A DNA stretch of 64,000 nt from Alloalcanivorax sp964556345 (GTDB taxonomy: Bacteria; Pseudomonadota; Gammaproteobacteria; Pseudomonadales; Alcanivoracaceae): contig CAZKWA010000004.1 in the NCBI GenBank assembly GCA_964556345.1, positions 1 through 64,000 of the forward strand. The letters run 5' to 3'. Below, piece by piece: positions 37,393 to 46,342 of the stretch. The position numbers and the translations under genes are program-made. The notes beneath the pieces are model-generated. The model ran no database searches, had not been told where the DNA came from, and saw nothing but the letters and a program-made list of their open reading frames with translations. Each line of letters begins with the position of its first letter. Position 1 is the first letter of the stretch.

Positions 37393-38389
37393 CCCCGAAC
37401 CAGCGCTTAAAGGCGCGGTTGAAGGCGCTTTGCTCGGAATAGCCGAGATCCAGCGCGATCTGATTCACCGAGCGGTTGCTGTGCAGCAGCCAGTCGCAGG
37501 CGAGCCGGCGCCGTTCCTGCTCCAGAAGGGTGGAAAAATCGGCCTGTTCCGCCCGTAGCCGGCGGCGCAGCGTCCAGGGCTTGACGCCCAGGCGCTCGGC
37601 GATCGGTTCCAGTTGCGGCACCCCCTCCACCAGCCGTTGCTGAATTTCCAGGCGGACCTGTTCCAGCAGGTTGTCCCGCGCGCGGTACTGGGTCACCGCC
37701 CTCTGCATCCGCGAGCGGGCGATGCGGTTGACCTCCGGGTCGGCGTCGCGCAGCGGCAGGTCGAGCACGGCTTCATCGATAACCAGCGCATTGCAGGGCT
37801 GGGAAAACGACACCGGGCAGCCGAACAGGCGCTGGTATTCGCCGTCGTCGTCACCGGCCGGGTGGCGAAAATGCACCGCCATCGGGTTGAGTTCGGCGCC
37901 CAGTATCCAGCGCCCGAACACCACCGAGCCGGCGAAGAAGGCGTCCACCCGGTGCGGCGAGGTGGGCAAATCCTCGAAGGGCGTATCCAGGATCAGCCAC
38001 AGCTCCCTGTCGTGCCACTCGAAGCGCAGCTCGGCGAACTCCGTGGTCACCCGGGCGAACGGGATCATCAGTTCGATGGCGTCGCGCAGGGTGGCGCTGG
38101 ACATGCTGGCGTAGCCCAGCTCGCCCATGAAGCGCGGCCGGATGCATTCGCCCATGTGCAGCCCGAAGAGCGGGTCGCCGCTGCCTTCCAGGGCCAGCTC
38201 GAAAAGCCGGTTCTCCACCTTGAGCGGCACCCGGGCACGGGGCGACTCCAGTTCCGCCTCGCTGACGCCCAGGCGCACCAGGGCGTCACTGAGGTCCACG
38301 CCGGCGTGCAGGGCCGCGTCCAGCAGATACTCGATCCAGAACGACGCCACGGTCAGCGAATGCAGGGCAGGAGGGTGAGAATCAGACAT
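37355..38389 (-). CDS. AraC-family transcriptional regulator
   Basis: A 344-residue regulator. The N-terminal ~220 residues fit the arabinose-binding-domain-type (PF12625) N-terminus (RFMGELGYASMSSATLRDAIELMIPFA), and the last ~90 residues hold the double HTH (AERLGVKPWTLRRRLRAEQADF and VNQIALDLGYSEQSAFNRAFKRWFG). Regulators of this type often control fatty-acid or alkane-related oxidoreductases. Its target is unclear; it overlaps the 3' end of the FAD oxidoreductase and is 103 bp from the phasin-like gene on the same strand. Confidence 0.85.
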   Translation of the reverse strand: MSDSHPPALHSLTVASFWIEYLLDAALHAGVDLSDALVRLGVSEAELESPRARVPLKVENRLFELALEGSGDPLFGLHMGECIRPRFMGELGYASMSSATLRDAIELMIPFARVTTEFAELRFEWHDRELWLILDTPFEDLPTSPHRVDAFFAGSVVFGRWILGAELNPMAVHFRHPAGDDDGEYQRLFGCPVSFSQPCNALVIDEAVLDLPLRDADPEVNRIARSRMQRAVTQYRARDNLLEQVRLEIQQRLVEGVPQLEPIAERLGVKPWTLRRRLRAEQADFSTLLEQERRRLACDWLLHSNRSVNQIALDLGYSEQSAFNRAFKRWFGVTPVSYRESGGH

Positions 38390-38462
38390 AGGCCGGCTTT
38401 GTCTTACGTGAAGTGAGGCAAAGTCAACGTGATTGGCGCCGGGCAGTCAATGGCGGGAAACC

Positions 38463-38484
38463 GACCGGGCCGGTGGGCCCGGTC
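38463..38484. terminator. Terminator-like hairpin after the phasin-like gene
   Basis: A perfect 9-bp GC-rich stem GACCGGGCC/GGCCCGGTC with loop GGTG starts 8 bases past the phasin-like stop. There is no strong T-run on the minus strand, so termination may be partial or Rho-aided. Confidence 0.5.
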
Positions 38485-38492
38485 AAGGGCGA

Positions 38493-38837
38493 TCAGTTTG
38501 CTTTTTGTTCGCGGGACAGTTTGTTGACCTTGCGGTTGATGCGGTCGAGCTTCTTATTCAGGGCGTCCATTTCGTCGCGGGTGGGCAGGCCGAGCGTGTG
38601 AGCCAGGCGCGCGCGCCACTCATCGACGCCTTTGCCGCTGGTTTTGGCCCGCAGGGACTCGCCGCTTTTGACCAGCTCCTGAAAGAATTCGTTACCGGAT
38701 TCGCTGAGCCGGGTCACCGCACCCTGGGCCGCTTTGCTAAGCTTGTCCGCCGTGGTGCTGATTTCCGTGCTCAGCTCGGAGAGCTTGGCATTCAGGCTGG
38801 TGGTGGGGGATTCGGTTTTTGCTTGTGTCTCGCTCAT
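38493..38837 (-). CDS. Phasin-like / PHA granule-associated protein
   Basis: A 114-residue highly helical, Lys/Glu/Ser-rich protein. A phasin-like amphipathic region (LNAKLSELSTEISTTADKLSKAAQGAV) is followed by a C-terminal coiled-coil (TRDEMDALNKKLDRINRKVNKL) like that of PhaI/PhaF-type proteins. It could coat storage-lipid or polyhydroxyalkanoate granules, but no PHA synthase lies in the window. I chose ATG 38837 because AAGGAG lies upstream; longer versions read into the divergent leader. Confidence 0.6.
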   Translation of the reverse strand: MSETQAKTESPTTSLNAKLSELSTEISTTADKLSKAAQGAVTRLSESGNEFFQELVKSGESLRAKTSGKGVDEWRARLAHTLGLPTRDEMDALNKKLDRINRKVNKLSREQKAN

Positions 38838-38962
38838 GAGTAAGGGTCTCCTTATCCAACGTGTGACGCCGATGGTAAGCAAGACGGCGTTCTGGATGTC
38901 TTTTGTTGTCCTACAATTAAACAAGGTGTTCCGCCAAGCCGGGGCACATCGGGAGAGAGTGC

Positions 38963-40510
38963 ATGAAGGTAGAGCTTCCCCAGGGTGGGTATCAGGGCCT
39001 GACCGGCGACGGCGTGGTGGCATTCCGGGGGGTGCCGTTCGCCCTCCCGCCGGTGGGCGACCTCCGTTTCAAAGCGCCCCGGCCCCTTCCGGAGAGCGAC
39101 CGGAGCGTCAACGCGGACCGCTATCCGCTGCCGTCGCTGCAGGTCAGGAACCCGCTGATGGGCGTGGAGGAATCCGGCGAGGACTGCCTGTATCTCAACA
39201 TCTGGGTGCCGGAGGGCGAGGGCCCCTTCCCGGTGATGCTCTGGTATCACGGTGGCGGCTATATCGCCGGCTCGGTGTCCCAGCCGCTCTATAACGGGGC
39301 GGCGCTGGCGGCCAGTCAGCAGGTGATCGTTGTGCACGCGGCCTACCGCCTCGGCGCCCACGGCTTCGCCGACTTCGCCGCCATCGCCCCGGAACTGGGC
39401 GCGGACACTAACCTGGGCCTGCGCGACCAGGTGGCGGCGCTGGAATGGGTCAACCGCCACATCGAAGCCTTTGGCGGCCGGCCCGACCGGGTGACCCTGT
39501 TCGGCGAATCCGCCGGTGGCTTCAGCGTCGCCACCCTGATGGCCACGCCCCGGGCGCGGCCGCTGTTCCAGGGCGCCATCGTGCAATCCGGCGCCGGCGA
39601 CTTCGCGCTCGCCCCGGAAGAGGTGGGCAAGGTCACTCGCGCCTTCGTGGACGCCTTGCCCGGCGACGGCAGCGCCGCCGACAAGCTCCGTCAGGCCGAC
39701 CCCAAAGCCTGGATCGCCGCCCAGAACCAGGCCCTGCGTACCCTGGTCAAGCGCGGCCTGCGCGACACCACGCCGCAGTTCGCGATGAATTTCCAGCCGA
39801 TGGTGGACGGCGACCTGTTGCCGCGCCTGCCGGTGGACGCCATCGCCGACGGCGAGGCCCGGGATATCGCCCTGATGGCCAGCGTCTGCCGCGATGAATA
39901 CCATTTCTTCCAGTACGCCGGCCCGATGGCGGGCTTTCCCTCGGTGGAAGAGCTGCGCCGCTTCGACGAAGCGGAGATCCTGCGCCGTTTCCAGCGCGCC
40001 TTGCCGCGCCACGGACAGCAGGCGCTGAGCTACTACCAGCGCACCGTCACCCCGGATCCCGAACGCAGCAACATGGACTGGTTCTCGGCCATGGAGACCG
40101 ACCGGCTGTTTCGCGTGCCCACCCTGCGGCTGCTCGATGCCCAGGCCGCCCACCGGGACGACACCCGGGGCTTCCAGTTCACCTGGACCAGCCAGCAGTT
40201 CGGCGTGCCCATGGGCGCCTGCCATGTGATCGACGTGCCGTTCGTGTTCGGCGTCACCGATACCCCGGCGGGCATGTTTTTCACCGGCGGCGGCGAGCCG
40301 GCCCGTGCCCTGGCGGCGGAAGTGCAACAAGTGTGGGGCGATTTCGCCCACGGACGGGCCGTGCGGGGGCCGGCCTGGAAGGATACCCGCCGGGTACGCC
40401 AGTTCGGCCCCGGCGACGCCGAAGCCGCCTTGCTGGATGCGGACGGGGAAGCCCTGTGGGCGGACATCATTCCCGTGCCGGGGACTGCAAAACCGGGCCA
40501 GGGCGCGTAA
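38963..40510 (+). CDS. Type-B carboxylesterase/lipase family
   Basis: A 515-residue alpha/beta hydrolase. It has the oxyanion motif HGGG at 96-99, nucleophile elbow GESAGG with Ser183, the EDCLYLNIW signature of type-B esterases, and a late His (GACHVIDVPF) for the triad. There is no signal peptide, so the enzyme is cytoplasmic. It hydrolyses carboxylic esters; the natural substrate is unknown. The ATG follows GGGAGAGAG. It is divergent from the phasin-like gene. Confidence 0.85.
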   Translation: MKVELPQGGYQGLTGDGVVAFRGVPFALPPVGDLRFKAPRPLPESDRSVNADRYPLPSLQVRNPLMGVEESGEDCLYLNIWVPEGEGPFPVMLWYHGGGYIAGSVSQPLYNGAALAASQQVIVVHAAYRLGAHGFADFAAIAPELGADTNLGLRDQVAALEWVNRHIEAFGGRPDRVTLFGESAGGFSVATLMATPRARPLFQGAIVQSGAGDFALAPEEVGKVTRAFVDALPGDGSAADKLRQADPKAWIAAQNQALRTLVKRGLRDTTPQFAMNFQPMVDGDLLPRLPVDAIADGEARDIALMASVCRDEYHFFQYAGPMAGFPSVEELRRFDEAEILRRFQRALPRHGQQALSYYQRTVTPDPERSNMDWFSAMETDRLFRVPTLRLLDAQAAHRDDTRGFQFTWTSQQFGVPMGACHVIDVPFVFGVTDTPAGMFFTGGGEPARALAAEVQQVWGDFAHGRAVRGPAWKDTRRVRQFGPGDAEAALLDADGEALWADIIPVPGTAKPGQGA

Positions 40511-40545
40511 AATAGCGTCCCTGTAACCCCCTCAGGAGTATCACG

Positions 40546-40890
40546 ATGTCCGTGGCCGAGGCCATTGAAAGCAAAGTGCGCGACGCCTTGCCGGTCGCGC
40601 ACCTGGAGTTGGAAAACGAAAGCCACCGGCACAATGTGCCGGCCAACTCGGAAACCCACTTCAAACTGGTGCTGGTGTCCGACGCCTTTCAGGGCCAGAT
40701 GCCGGTGCGGCGCCACCAGGCGGTCTACCAGGCACTGGCCGAGGAGATGAAAGGGCCGGTGCACGCGCTCGCCCTGCATCTGTTCACGCCCGCCGAATGG
40801 CGCGACCAGGGCGGCGACGTGGCCGACTCCCCGGACTGCCGGGGTGGCGACGGGCGGGCCAGCGAGCGCGCCAAGGGACCCCCGCAATGA
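40546..40890 (+). CDS. bolA: BolA-family protein
   Basis: A 114-residue BolA. HLELENESHRHNVPANSETHFKLVLVSDAFQGQ is the class II KH-like core with the conserved His, followed by VHALALHLFTPAEW. BolA proteins bind DNA and, with monothiol glutaredoxins, Fe-S clusters. The extended C-terminus (residues 93-114) is Gly/Asp/Arg-rich. A TAAAAT -10-like box lies at 40508-40513 and AGGAG before the ATG. Its stop overlaps the trhO start (ATGA). Confidence 0.88.
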   Translation: MSVAEAIESKVRDALPVAHLELENESHRHNVPANSETHFKLVLVSDAFQGQMPVRRHQAVYQALAEEMKGPVHALALHLFTPAEWRDQGGDVADSPDCRGGDGRASERAKGPPQ

Positions 40891-41843
40891 GTCCGGTGGC
40901 GCAGCCGGGCGAAGGCCCCGTGGTGGTGGCGGCGCTCTACCGCTTTACCCGCCTCGACGACTACCAGGCCCTGCGTGAGCCGCTGCTGGCGGCGATGCTC
41001 GAGCGTGACGTGCGCGGCACCCTGTTGCTGGCCCACGAAGGCATCAACGGCACCATTTCCGGCGCCCGCGACGATGTCGATGCGATTATCGGCTGGCTGC
41101 GCGCGGACCCCCGTTTCCAGGAAATGGAATACAAGGAGTCCTTCGCCGCCGAACACCCCTTCCTGCGCACCAAGGTCAAACTCAAGAAAGAGATCGTCAC
41201 CATGGGCGTGGAGGATCTCGACCCCAACGCCAATCGCGGCACCTATCTGGAAGCCGAGGAGTGGAACCGGGTGATCGCCGATCCGCAAACCCTGGTGATC
41301 GACACCCGCAACGACTACGAATACGAAGTCGGCACCTTCCGGGGCGCGGTCAATCCCAACACCAAGGCGTTCCGGGAATTCCCGGACTACGTGAAGCAGA
41401 ACCTGGACCCGACCAAACACAAAAAAGTGGCGATGTTCTGTACCGGCGGCATCCGCTGCGAGAAATCCACCGCCTATCTGCGTGAACAGGGCTTCGAGGA
41501 GGTCTACCACCTCAAGGGCGGCATCCTGAAGTACCTGGAGGAAACCCCGCCGGAAGCCTCGCTATGGCAGGGCGAATGCTTCGTGTTCGACGAGCGCGTC
41601 ACCGTCGATCACGAGCTGCGACCGGGCGGTTACGACCAGTGCCACGCTTGCCGCCGGCCGATCTCCGAGGCCGATAAAACCTCGCCGTTGTATCGCCAGG
41701 GCGTCTCATGCCCCCACTGCCATGATGAATCCACCCCGGAGCAGAAAGCCCGCTTCGCCGAGCGCCAGAAGCAGATCGAGCTGGCCCGCGAGCGTGGCGA
41801 GCCGCACCTGGGGCACGATCCGCGCCAGAGCGACGAACGCTGA
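40887..41843 (+). CDS. trhO: tRNA uridine(34) hydroxylase TrhO (rhodanese-related)
   Basis: A 318-residue YceA/TrhO protein. The N-terminal acylphosphatase-like domain (YRFTRLDDYQALREPL) is followed by a rhodanese domain whose active Cys185 lies in FCTGGIRCEKS. A C-terminal extension has four cysteines in two CxxC-like pairs (QCHACRRPI, SCPHCHD) for a zinc site. It makes 5-hydroxyuridine at tRNA position 34. It is coupled to bolA by a 4-base overlap. Confidence 0.92.
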   Translation: MSPVAQPGEGPVVVAALYRFTRLDDYQALREPLLAAMLERDVRGTLLLAHEGINGTISGARDDVDAIIGWLRADPRFQEMEYKESFAAEHPFLRTKVKLKKEIVTMGVEDLDPNANRGTYLEAEEWNRVIADPQTLVIDTRNDYEYEVGTFRGAVNPNTKAFREFPDYVKQNLDPTKHKKVAMFCTGGIRCEKSTAYLREQGFEEVYHLKGGILKYLEETPPEASLWQGECFVFDERVTVDHELRPGGYDQCHACRRPISEADKTSPLYRQGVSCPHCHDESTPEQKARFAERQKQIELARERGEPHLGHDPRQSDER

Positions 41844-42015
41844 TCGTCCTGGCCCGTCACCCCCGACGTGGCCGTACGTCACAAACCCAATTTATTTCTA
41901 TGCGCTGATTTGCAATCTTTGTCATGACTCGGCAATGATAAGTGGCAGGGGTAATCAAGCTGGGTCCAGAGCGTGGCGAGGGTCTCGGACAAGGACGAAA
42001 AAGGGGGGGATCGAT

Positions 42016-42741
42016 ATGGTTGAAGTGGAGTTCCATATTCTTTCGGACCGCAAGGAGGGATTGCTGAGAGACTTGGGTCAGGTGGTGGTGAGCAGCCGCT
42101 TCAACCTGATCAGCCAGCGCCTCGAGCGGGCCGACGAGGGGGTCCGGCTGCGCCTGTTGCTGCGTGGCCCGGAGGCGGACCTGATGGACCTGGAAGAAGG
42201 GCTCGCTTGCCACCCCCGGGTTCAGGGCTATGAGTCGATCCGCCACGATGCCGCGGCACCGGTGACCGCCGGGCGCGGGGAACAGCAGGAACCGGCCGTG
42301 CATCAAGTGGAGGCGGTGCTCGGTTCCATAGCCCAGGATTATCCCATCGTTTTTCCCCGTCTGCTGGGCCTGCGCCGGGCTTTGTCGGAAACGGCCCGCG
42401 CCTCGACCTTGCGTTACGCCGGCCACCGCGTGGGGGTCTGGGTCTACAAAAGGGACTATGCCCTGGGCGGCAAGCTCACCTTTCAGGACGCCCTCAAAAA
42501 CATCGCCTTGCCGGCGGTGAAAAACCTGATCGGCGCCGAACTTCACGGACAGCGCCTGCGCATCGAAAGCACGCCGCTGTGTCGTCCCGGGGAAGGGGGC
42601 TTCAACGGTCATTTCTTCAGTGGTTATCTGGAGGGGTTGCTCGGCGAGGCCGATGTCGCGCGGGGGCTCAGGGTGGATGAAATCCGGTGTTGCAGTGACG
42701 GCGCTGAACATTGTGAATTCGAAATAAATACAACGACCTGA
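42016..42741 (+). CDS. V4R-domain protein with N-terminal ACT-like region
   Basis: A 241-residue soluble protein. The first ~75 residues (VEVEFHILSDRKEGLLRDLGQVVVSSRFNLI) look like an ACT-type ligand-binding unit. The rest, ending CRPGEGGFNGHFFSGYLEGLL...CCSDGAEHCEFEI, is a V4R (4-vinyl reductase) domain with the cysteines that bind metal in this family. There is no output or enzymatic domain. It is followed after 14 bp by an MHYT membrane protein. I chose ATG 42016 because GGGGGGA lies upstream. The stretch from 41844 shows no other gene. Confidence 0.75.
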   Translation: MVEVEFHILSDRKEGLLRDLGQVVVSSRFNLISQRLERADEGVRLRLLLRGPEADLMDLEEGLACHPRVQGYESIRHDAAAPVTAGRGEQQEPAVHQVEAVLGSIAQDYPIVFPRLLGLRRALSETARASTLRYAGHRVGVWVYKRDYALGGKLTFQDALKNIALPAVKNLIGAELHGQRLRIESTPLCRPGEGGFNGHFFSGYLEGLLGEADVARGLRVDEIRCCSDGAEHCEFEINTTT

Positions 42742-42755
42742 AAACGGGGGAATCT

Positions 42756-43493
42756 ATGGAAGGCGAATACAGCTGGGGCCTGGTGGCCCTCTCTTATGGC
42801 GTTTCAGTGCTGGGCGCGCTGACCGCCCTGCAGTTGGCGATCGGTATCCCGTTGGCGCGCGGGCGGACCCAGCAGTTCATGGCGGTACTGGCGGCCGCGC
42901 TGGCCATGGGGGGCGGGGCGATCTGGTCGATGCATTTCATCGCCATGCTGGCTTACGAAATGCCCGTGCCGGTGGTCTATGATACCGGCCTGACCCTGAT
43001 CTCCGCGATCATCGCCGTGCTGTCATGTGCCCTGGGGCTGGCCATGGCGGGGATTGGCACCTTCACCCTGGGCAAAGTCATCGCCGCCGGCTCATTCATG
43101 GGCCTGGGCGTGGCCGGCATGCACTACACCGGCATGGCGGCGATGCGGATGCCGATGGCGATCCATTATGACCCGGCGCTGTTGCTGTTGTCGGTGGCCA
43201 TCGCCATGGGCGCGTCCATGGTGGCCTTGAGGCTGGCGTTCACATTGCGCGGCGGTTGGCAGATGGCCGGTAGCGCGGTGATCATGGGCGTGGCCGTCTG
43301 TGGCATGCACTACACCGGCATGGCCGCGGCACGCTACACCCCCTTGGACCGCGCCGCTCCGGCGGGCGCCTTGGGCACCCTGGGCGGCGACTACCTGGGG
43401 CCGACGATTTTTCTGATCACCGTGGTGTTGCTCGGCGTGGCTTTGATCGTCAGTCATACTCGCCATCAGCGCCGCCAGGCGGTGAGTATATAG
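42756..43493 (+). CDS. MHYT-domain integral membrane protein
   Basis: A 245-residue protein with seven hydrophobic segments. It has three MHYT-type motifs: WSMHFIAMLAY, GMHYTGMAAMRM and GMHYTGMAAARY. The family is proposed to bind copper through these Met/His/Tyr positions and to sense oxygen, CO or NO. Unlike most members it carries no GGDEF, EAL, kinase or other output domain. It lies directly after the V4R gene and is probably its partner. Its 3' 44 bases overlap the convergent Lgt-like gene. Confidence 0.85.
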   Translation: MEGEYSWGLVALSYGVSVLGALTALQLAIGIPLARGRTQQFMAVLAAALAMGGGAIWSMHFIAMLAYEMPVPVVYDTGLTLISAIIAVLSCALGLAMAGIGTFTLGKVIAAGSFMGLGVAGMHYTGMAAMRMPMAIHYDPALLLLSVAIAMGASMVALRLAFTLRGGWQMAGSAVIMGVAVCGMHYTGMAAARYTPLDRAAPAGALGTLGGDYLGPTIFLITVVLLGVALIVSHTRHQRRQAVSI

Positions 43494-44565
43494 GCAGCTC
43501 GCCGGTCTGGCCGCGCCAGTCCGGCGCCAGGCCGAAGCGAAGTTCGCCGGTGGTAATGGTGCTGGTGCCGGAAAAGAAAAACATCCCCAGGGTGATCAAC
43601 TGCAGGCTGATGATCACCCCGGGTTGCCAGAGCGCCGCCAGCCCCGCCGCCAGGGAGGGCGGGGTGGCGCCCGCTTCGGGCAGCAGCAGGCTGATCAGCA
43701 CTCCGTAACCGGCGGCCAGCAACGCCATGCTCTGGTAGGCGGAAAAGCCGCGGCTGCCGCCACGGTAGTCGGCGCGCAGAAATTCCGAATACACCCGCCA
43801 CAACTGGCTGCCCACCAGGGCCAGGGCGAACGCCGCCGCGAACCACCCATGGAAAAACAGGCTCATGCACAGCAGCGCCAGGGCGGTGTGCAGCACGCAG
43901 GTGAGCGCCTGGATGGGCACCACCCGCACCGCTTCCATATCGCCGGCGAACGCGATCTTCTTGGTCTTTCCCACGAACACATGATGCAGGCGGGCGAAGC
44001 AGCGGCGGGCCCAGCGCGGCGCCAGGTGCACCGGTTTGCCGTAGCAGCAGCCGAAACTGATGCAGGCCAGGCGGCCGACGCCTTCGCCGAGCACATAGGC
44101 GATCGCCATGGCGGCCAGCAGCGGCATGATCGGCAGGGCGGTGTGCCAGATCGAGCGGGCGGCGGCGTCGGCGCCCCACAGCAGCAGTGGCGTCAGCATA
44201 ATGCCGATAAAGCTGGCGCCGCCCACGGTGAAGCCATGGCGGTTCTTCTCCACCACGGTGGCGATGATCTTGGCCGCCGGCAGACAGACGGCGAGCACGC
44301 CGGCGGTGAGCCCCAGGGCGATGGCCAGCGGTACCTGGGAGGCGCCGGTGAGCACGATGAAAGCGGCCACGCCGACGCCCCCGGCGAGGCCGGTGAACAG
44401 GCCGTAGAACGTCAGATTGAGTCCGCGCCAGGAGCCGTCGTCGTTTTTCGCCAGGGGCAGGGAGGCGACGAACTGCCAGCGCTCGCGGGGCAGCTCTCGG
44501 AACAACACCCGGTAAACGACGGCGAACACCAGGGCCAGGGCCAGTATCAACAGATCCGCGTGCAT
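43450..44565 (-). CDS. Prolipoprotein diacylglyceryltransferase-like membrane protein
   Basis: A 371-residue protein with about eight to nine membrane helices. The segment GEGVGRLACISFGCCYGKPV resembles the GR(I/L)xCFxxGCCYGKP region of Lgt-fold proteins, and SEFLRADYRGGSRGFSAYQ resembles their EFLRGDxRG..S.SQ region. True Lgt enzymes make bacterial lipoproteins; this one is longer than usual Lgt, and the conserved Lgt H-G-G-L motif is not evident. I call it an Lgt-like paralogue of unknown activity. It is convergent with the MHYT gene. Confidence 0.6.
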   Translation of the reverse strand: MHADLLILALALVFAVVYRVLFRELPRERWQFVASLPLAKNDDGSWRGLNLTFYGLFTGLAGGVGVAAFIVLTGASQVPLAIALGLTAGVLAVCLPAAKIIATVVEKNRHGFTVGGASFIGIMLTPLLLWGADAAARSIWHTALPIMPLLAAMAIAYVLGEGVGRLACISFGCCYGKPVHLAPRWARRCFARLHHVFVGKTKKIAFAGDMEAVRVVPIQALTCVLHTALALLCMSLFFHGWFAAAFALALVGSQLWRVYSEFLRADYRGGSRGFSAYQSMALLAAGYGVLISLLLPEAGATPPSLAAGLAALWQPGVIISLQLITLGMFFFSGTSTITTGELRFGLAPDWRGQTGELPIYSPPGGADGEYD

Positions 44566-44749
44566 GGTTTCTCTCCCTTGAACGTTGTCTCTTGACCGTT
44601 AACAGGAGCAGGCTAGGCCGGGCCCGGGGACGCACCGGTGACAGCGTGGTGACGGTTCGGTGACCGTCGCCGCGTGGACAAGCCGCGACGCCCGAATTAT
44701 GGTGCATAAAAAAGCATTAGTGCCCGGCCGGGCGCATAGGGGATAAACC

Positions 44750-46318
44750 ATGGAAAGGGTGAGCACGCTGATTATCGGCAGCGGCTTCGGCGGTGCCGTC
44801 ATGGCCTGCCGGTTGGCGGAAAAAGGGGACAAGGTGGTGGTGCTGGAGCGGGGGCGGCGCTGGTTGCCGGAGGACTACCCCAGCGTCAGCCAGCGCGACT
44901 GGTTGTGGGACGAGGACGAGCCGGAGCAGCAAAACGGCTGGCTGGATTTCCGCTATTTCGGCGACATGAGCGTGGCCCTGGGCGCCGGCGTGGGGGGCGG
45001 TTCGCTGATCTACGCCAATGTCAGCGTGGCGCCGCCACCGGAGGTGTTCGAGCAGGGCTGGCCGGAGGCGATCCGCTTCGACACGCTGCGCGAGCATTTC
45101 CGCGTCAGCGGCGAAATGCTCAACGTGCAGACCCTGCCGGACCACCAGTGGACCCCGCGCACCCGTCTGATGCACGAAGCCGCCGACAAGCTCGGCCAGC
45201 GGGACCGGTTCCGGGTGGTGCCCCAGGCGATCAGCTTCGATCCTGACTGGCACGAGGGTCTGGATAACGCCTACAGCTACCGGCGCAGTAAAACCTGGGT
45301 CAATGCCCAGGGGCGGCGGCAGGGCACCTGCGTGCACTGTGGCAATTGCGATCTGGGCTGCCCGGTGCAGGCCAAGAATACCCTGGATCTCAACTATCTG
45401 GCCCGGGCCGAGCAAAAAGGCGCGCGGATCCGTCCGCTTCATCACGCGCGCTGGATCCGCCCCCTGGACGGCGGCGGCTACGAAGTCGGGGTACGCGACC
45501 TCGACGCCCGGGCCTGGCGGCTGCTGCGCGCCGACAAGGTGATCGTCGCCGCCGGCAGCGTCGGCTCCACCGAGCTGTTGCTGCGCTGCCGCGATCAGTA
45601 CAAAACGCTGCCCCGGCTGAGCCGCGCCCTGGGCCGGGGCTGGACCAGCAACGGTGACTTTTTCACGCCGGCGTTCTACCCCGACCGGCAGCTGGCGCCG
45701 AGCCGTGGGCCCACCATCACCTCCGCCATTGATTATCTGGACGGCAGTGACGGCGGCGCCCGGTATTTCGTGGAGGACGGCGGGGTGCCGGATGTGCTCG
45801 GCAACCTGCTGCGCCATGCCGGCAAACACCCCAAGCTGGCGCGCACCCGGCTGGCGGCGGCGCTGCTGGAATACCGCCGCGACAACACGCCGTTCGAGCA
45901 CATGATGCCCTGGTTCGGGCAGGCCCGTGACGATCCGGGCGGGCGCTTTTATCTCGGGCGGCGCTGGTACGCGCCCTGGAAGCGCGACCGGCTGCGGTTG
46001 CGCTGGGACTACCGCAAGGCGGAGAAGGCGGTGCAGGGGCTGGCGGACCGGCACCTGGCGCTCACCGAGGTGACCGGCGGGCGGGCCACCACGCCGGCCA
46101 CCTGGCGGTGGTTCAGGAATCTGATCACGCCGCACCCGCTGGGCGGCTGCAATATGGCCGATACCGTGAAAGAGGGCGTGGTCAACCACGCCGGCGAGGT
46201 GTTCAATTACCCTCAATTATTCGTGGTCGACGGCGCCACGGTGCCGGGCTCCCTGGGGTTGAACCCCTCGCGCACCATTGCCGCGCTGGCGGAACACGCC
46301 GCCGCGCAATGGCGCTGA
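44750..46318 (+). CDS. GMC oxidoreductase, cholesterol-oxidase-like, with ferredoxin-type cysteine motif
   Basis: A 522-residue FAD enzyme. FAD motif GSGFGG is at 10-15, the second GMC signature GGGSLIYAN at about 82-90, and the catalytic pair His462 (PHPLGGCNM) and Asn505 (LNPSRT). A CxxCxxCxxxCP motif (Cys194, 197, 200, 204; CVHCGNCDLGCP), followed by KNTLD, is exactly the 4Fe-4S ferredoxin spacing, known from cholesterol-oxidase-like homologues. The enzyme has no signal peptide. It probably oxidises a sterol or large alcohol. Confidence 0.85.
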   Translation: MERVSTLIIGSGFGGAVMACRLAEKGDKVVVLERGRRWLPEDYPSVSQRDWLWDEDEPEQQNGWLDFRYFGDMSVALGAGVGGGSLIYANVSVAPPPEVFEQGWPEAIRFDTLREHFRVSGEMLNVQTLPDHQWTPRTRLMHEAADKLGQRDRFRVVPQAISFDPDWHEGLDNAYSYRRSKTWVNAQGRRQGTCVHCGNCDLGCPVQAKNTLDLNYLARAEQKGARIRPLHHARWIRPLDGGGYEVGVRDLDARAWRLLRADKVIVAAGSVGSTELLLRCRDQYKTLPRLSRALGRGWTSNGDFFTPAFYPDRQLAPSRGPTITSAIDYLDGSDGGARYFVEDGGVPDVLGNLLRHAGKHPKLARTRLAAALLEYRRDNTPFEHMMPWFGQARDDPGGRFYLGRRWYAPWKRDRLRLRWDYRKAEKAVQGLADRHLALTEVTGGRATTPATWRWFRNLITPHPLGGCNMADTVKEGVVNHAGEVFNYPQLFVVDGATVPGSLGLNPSRTIAALAEHAAAQWR

Positions 46319-46342
46319 CCCTTCGACAGTAAGCGAGACGTT

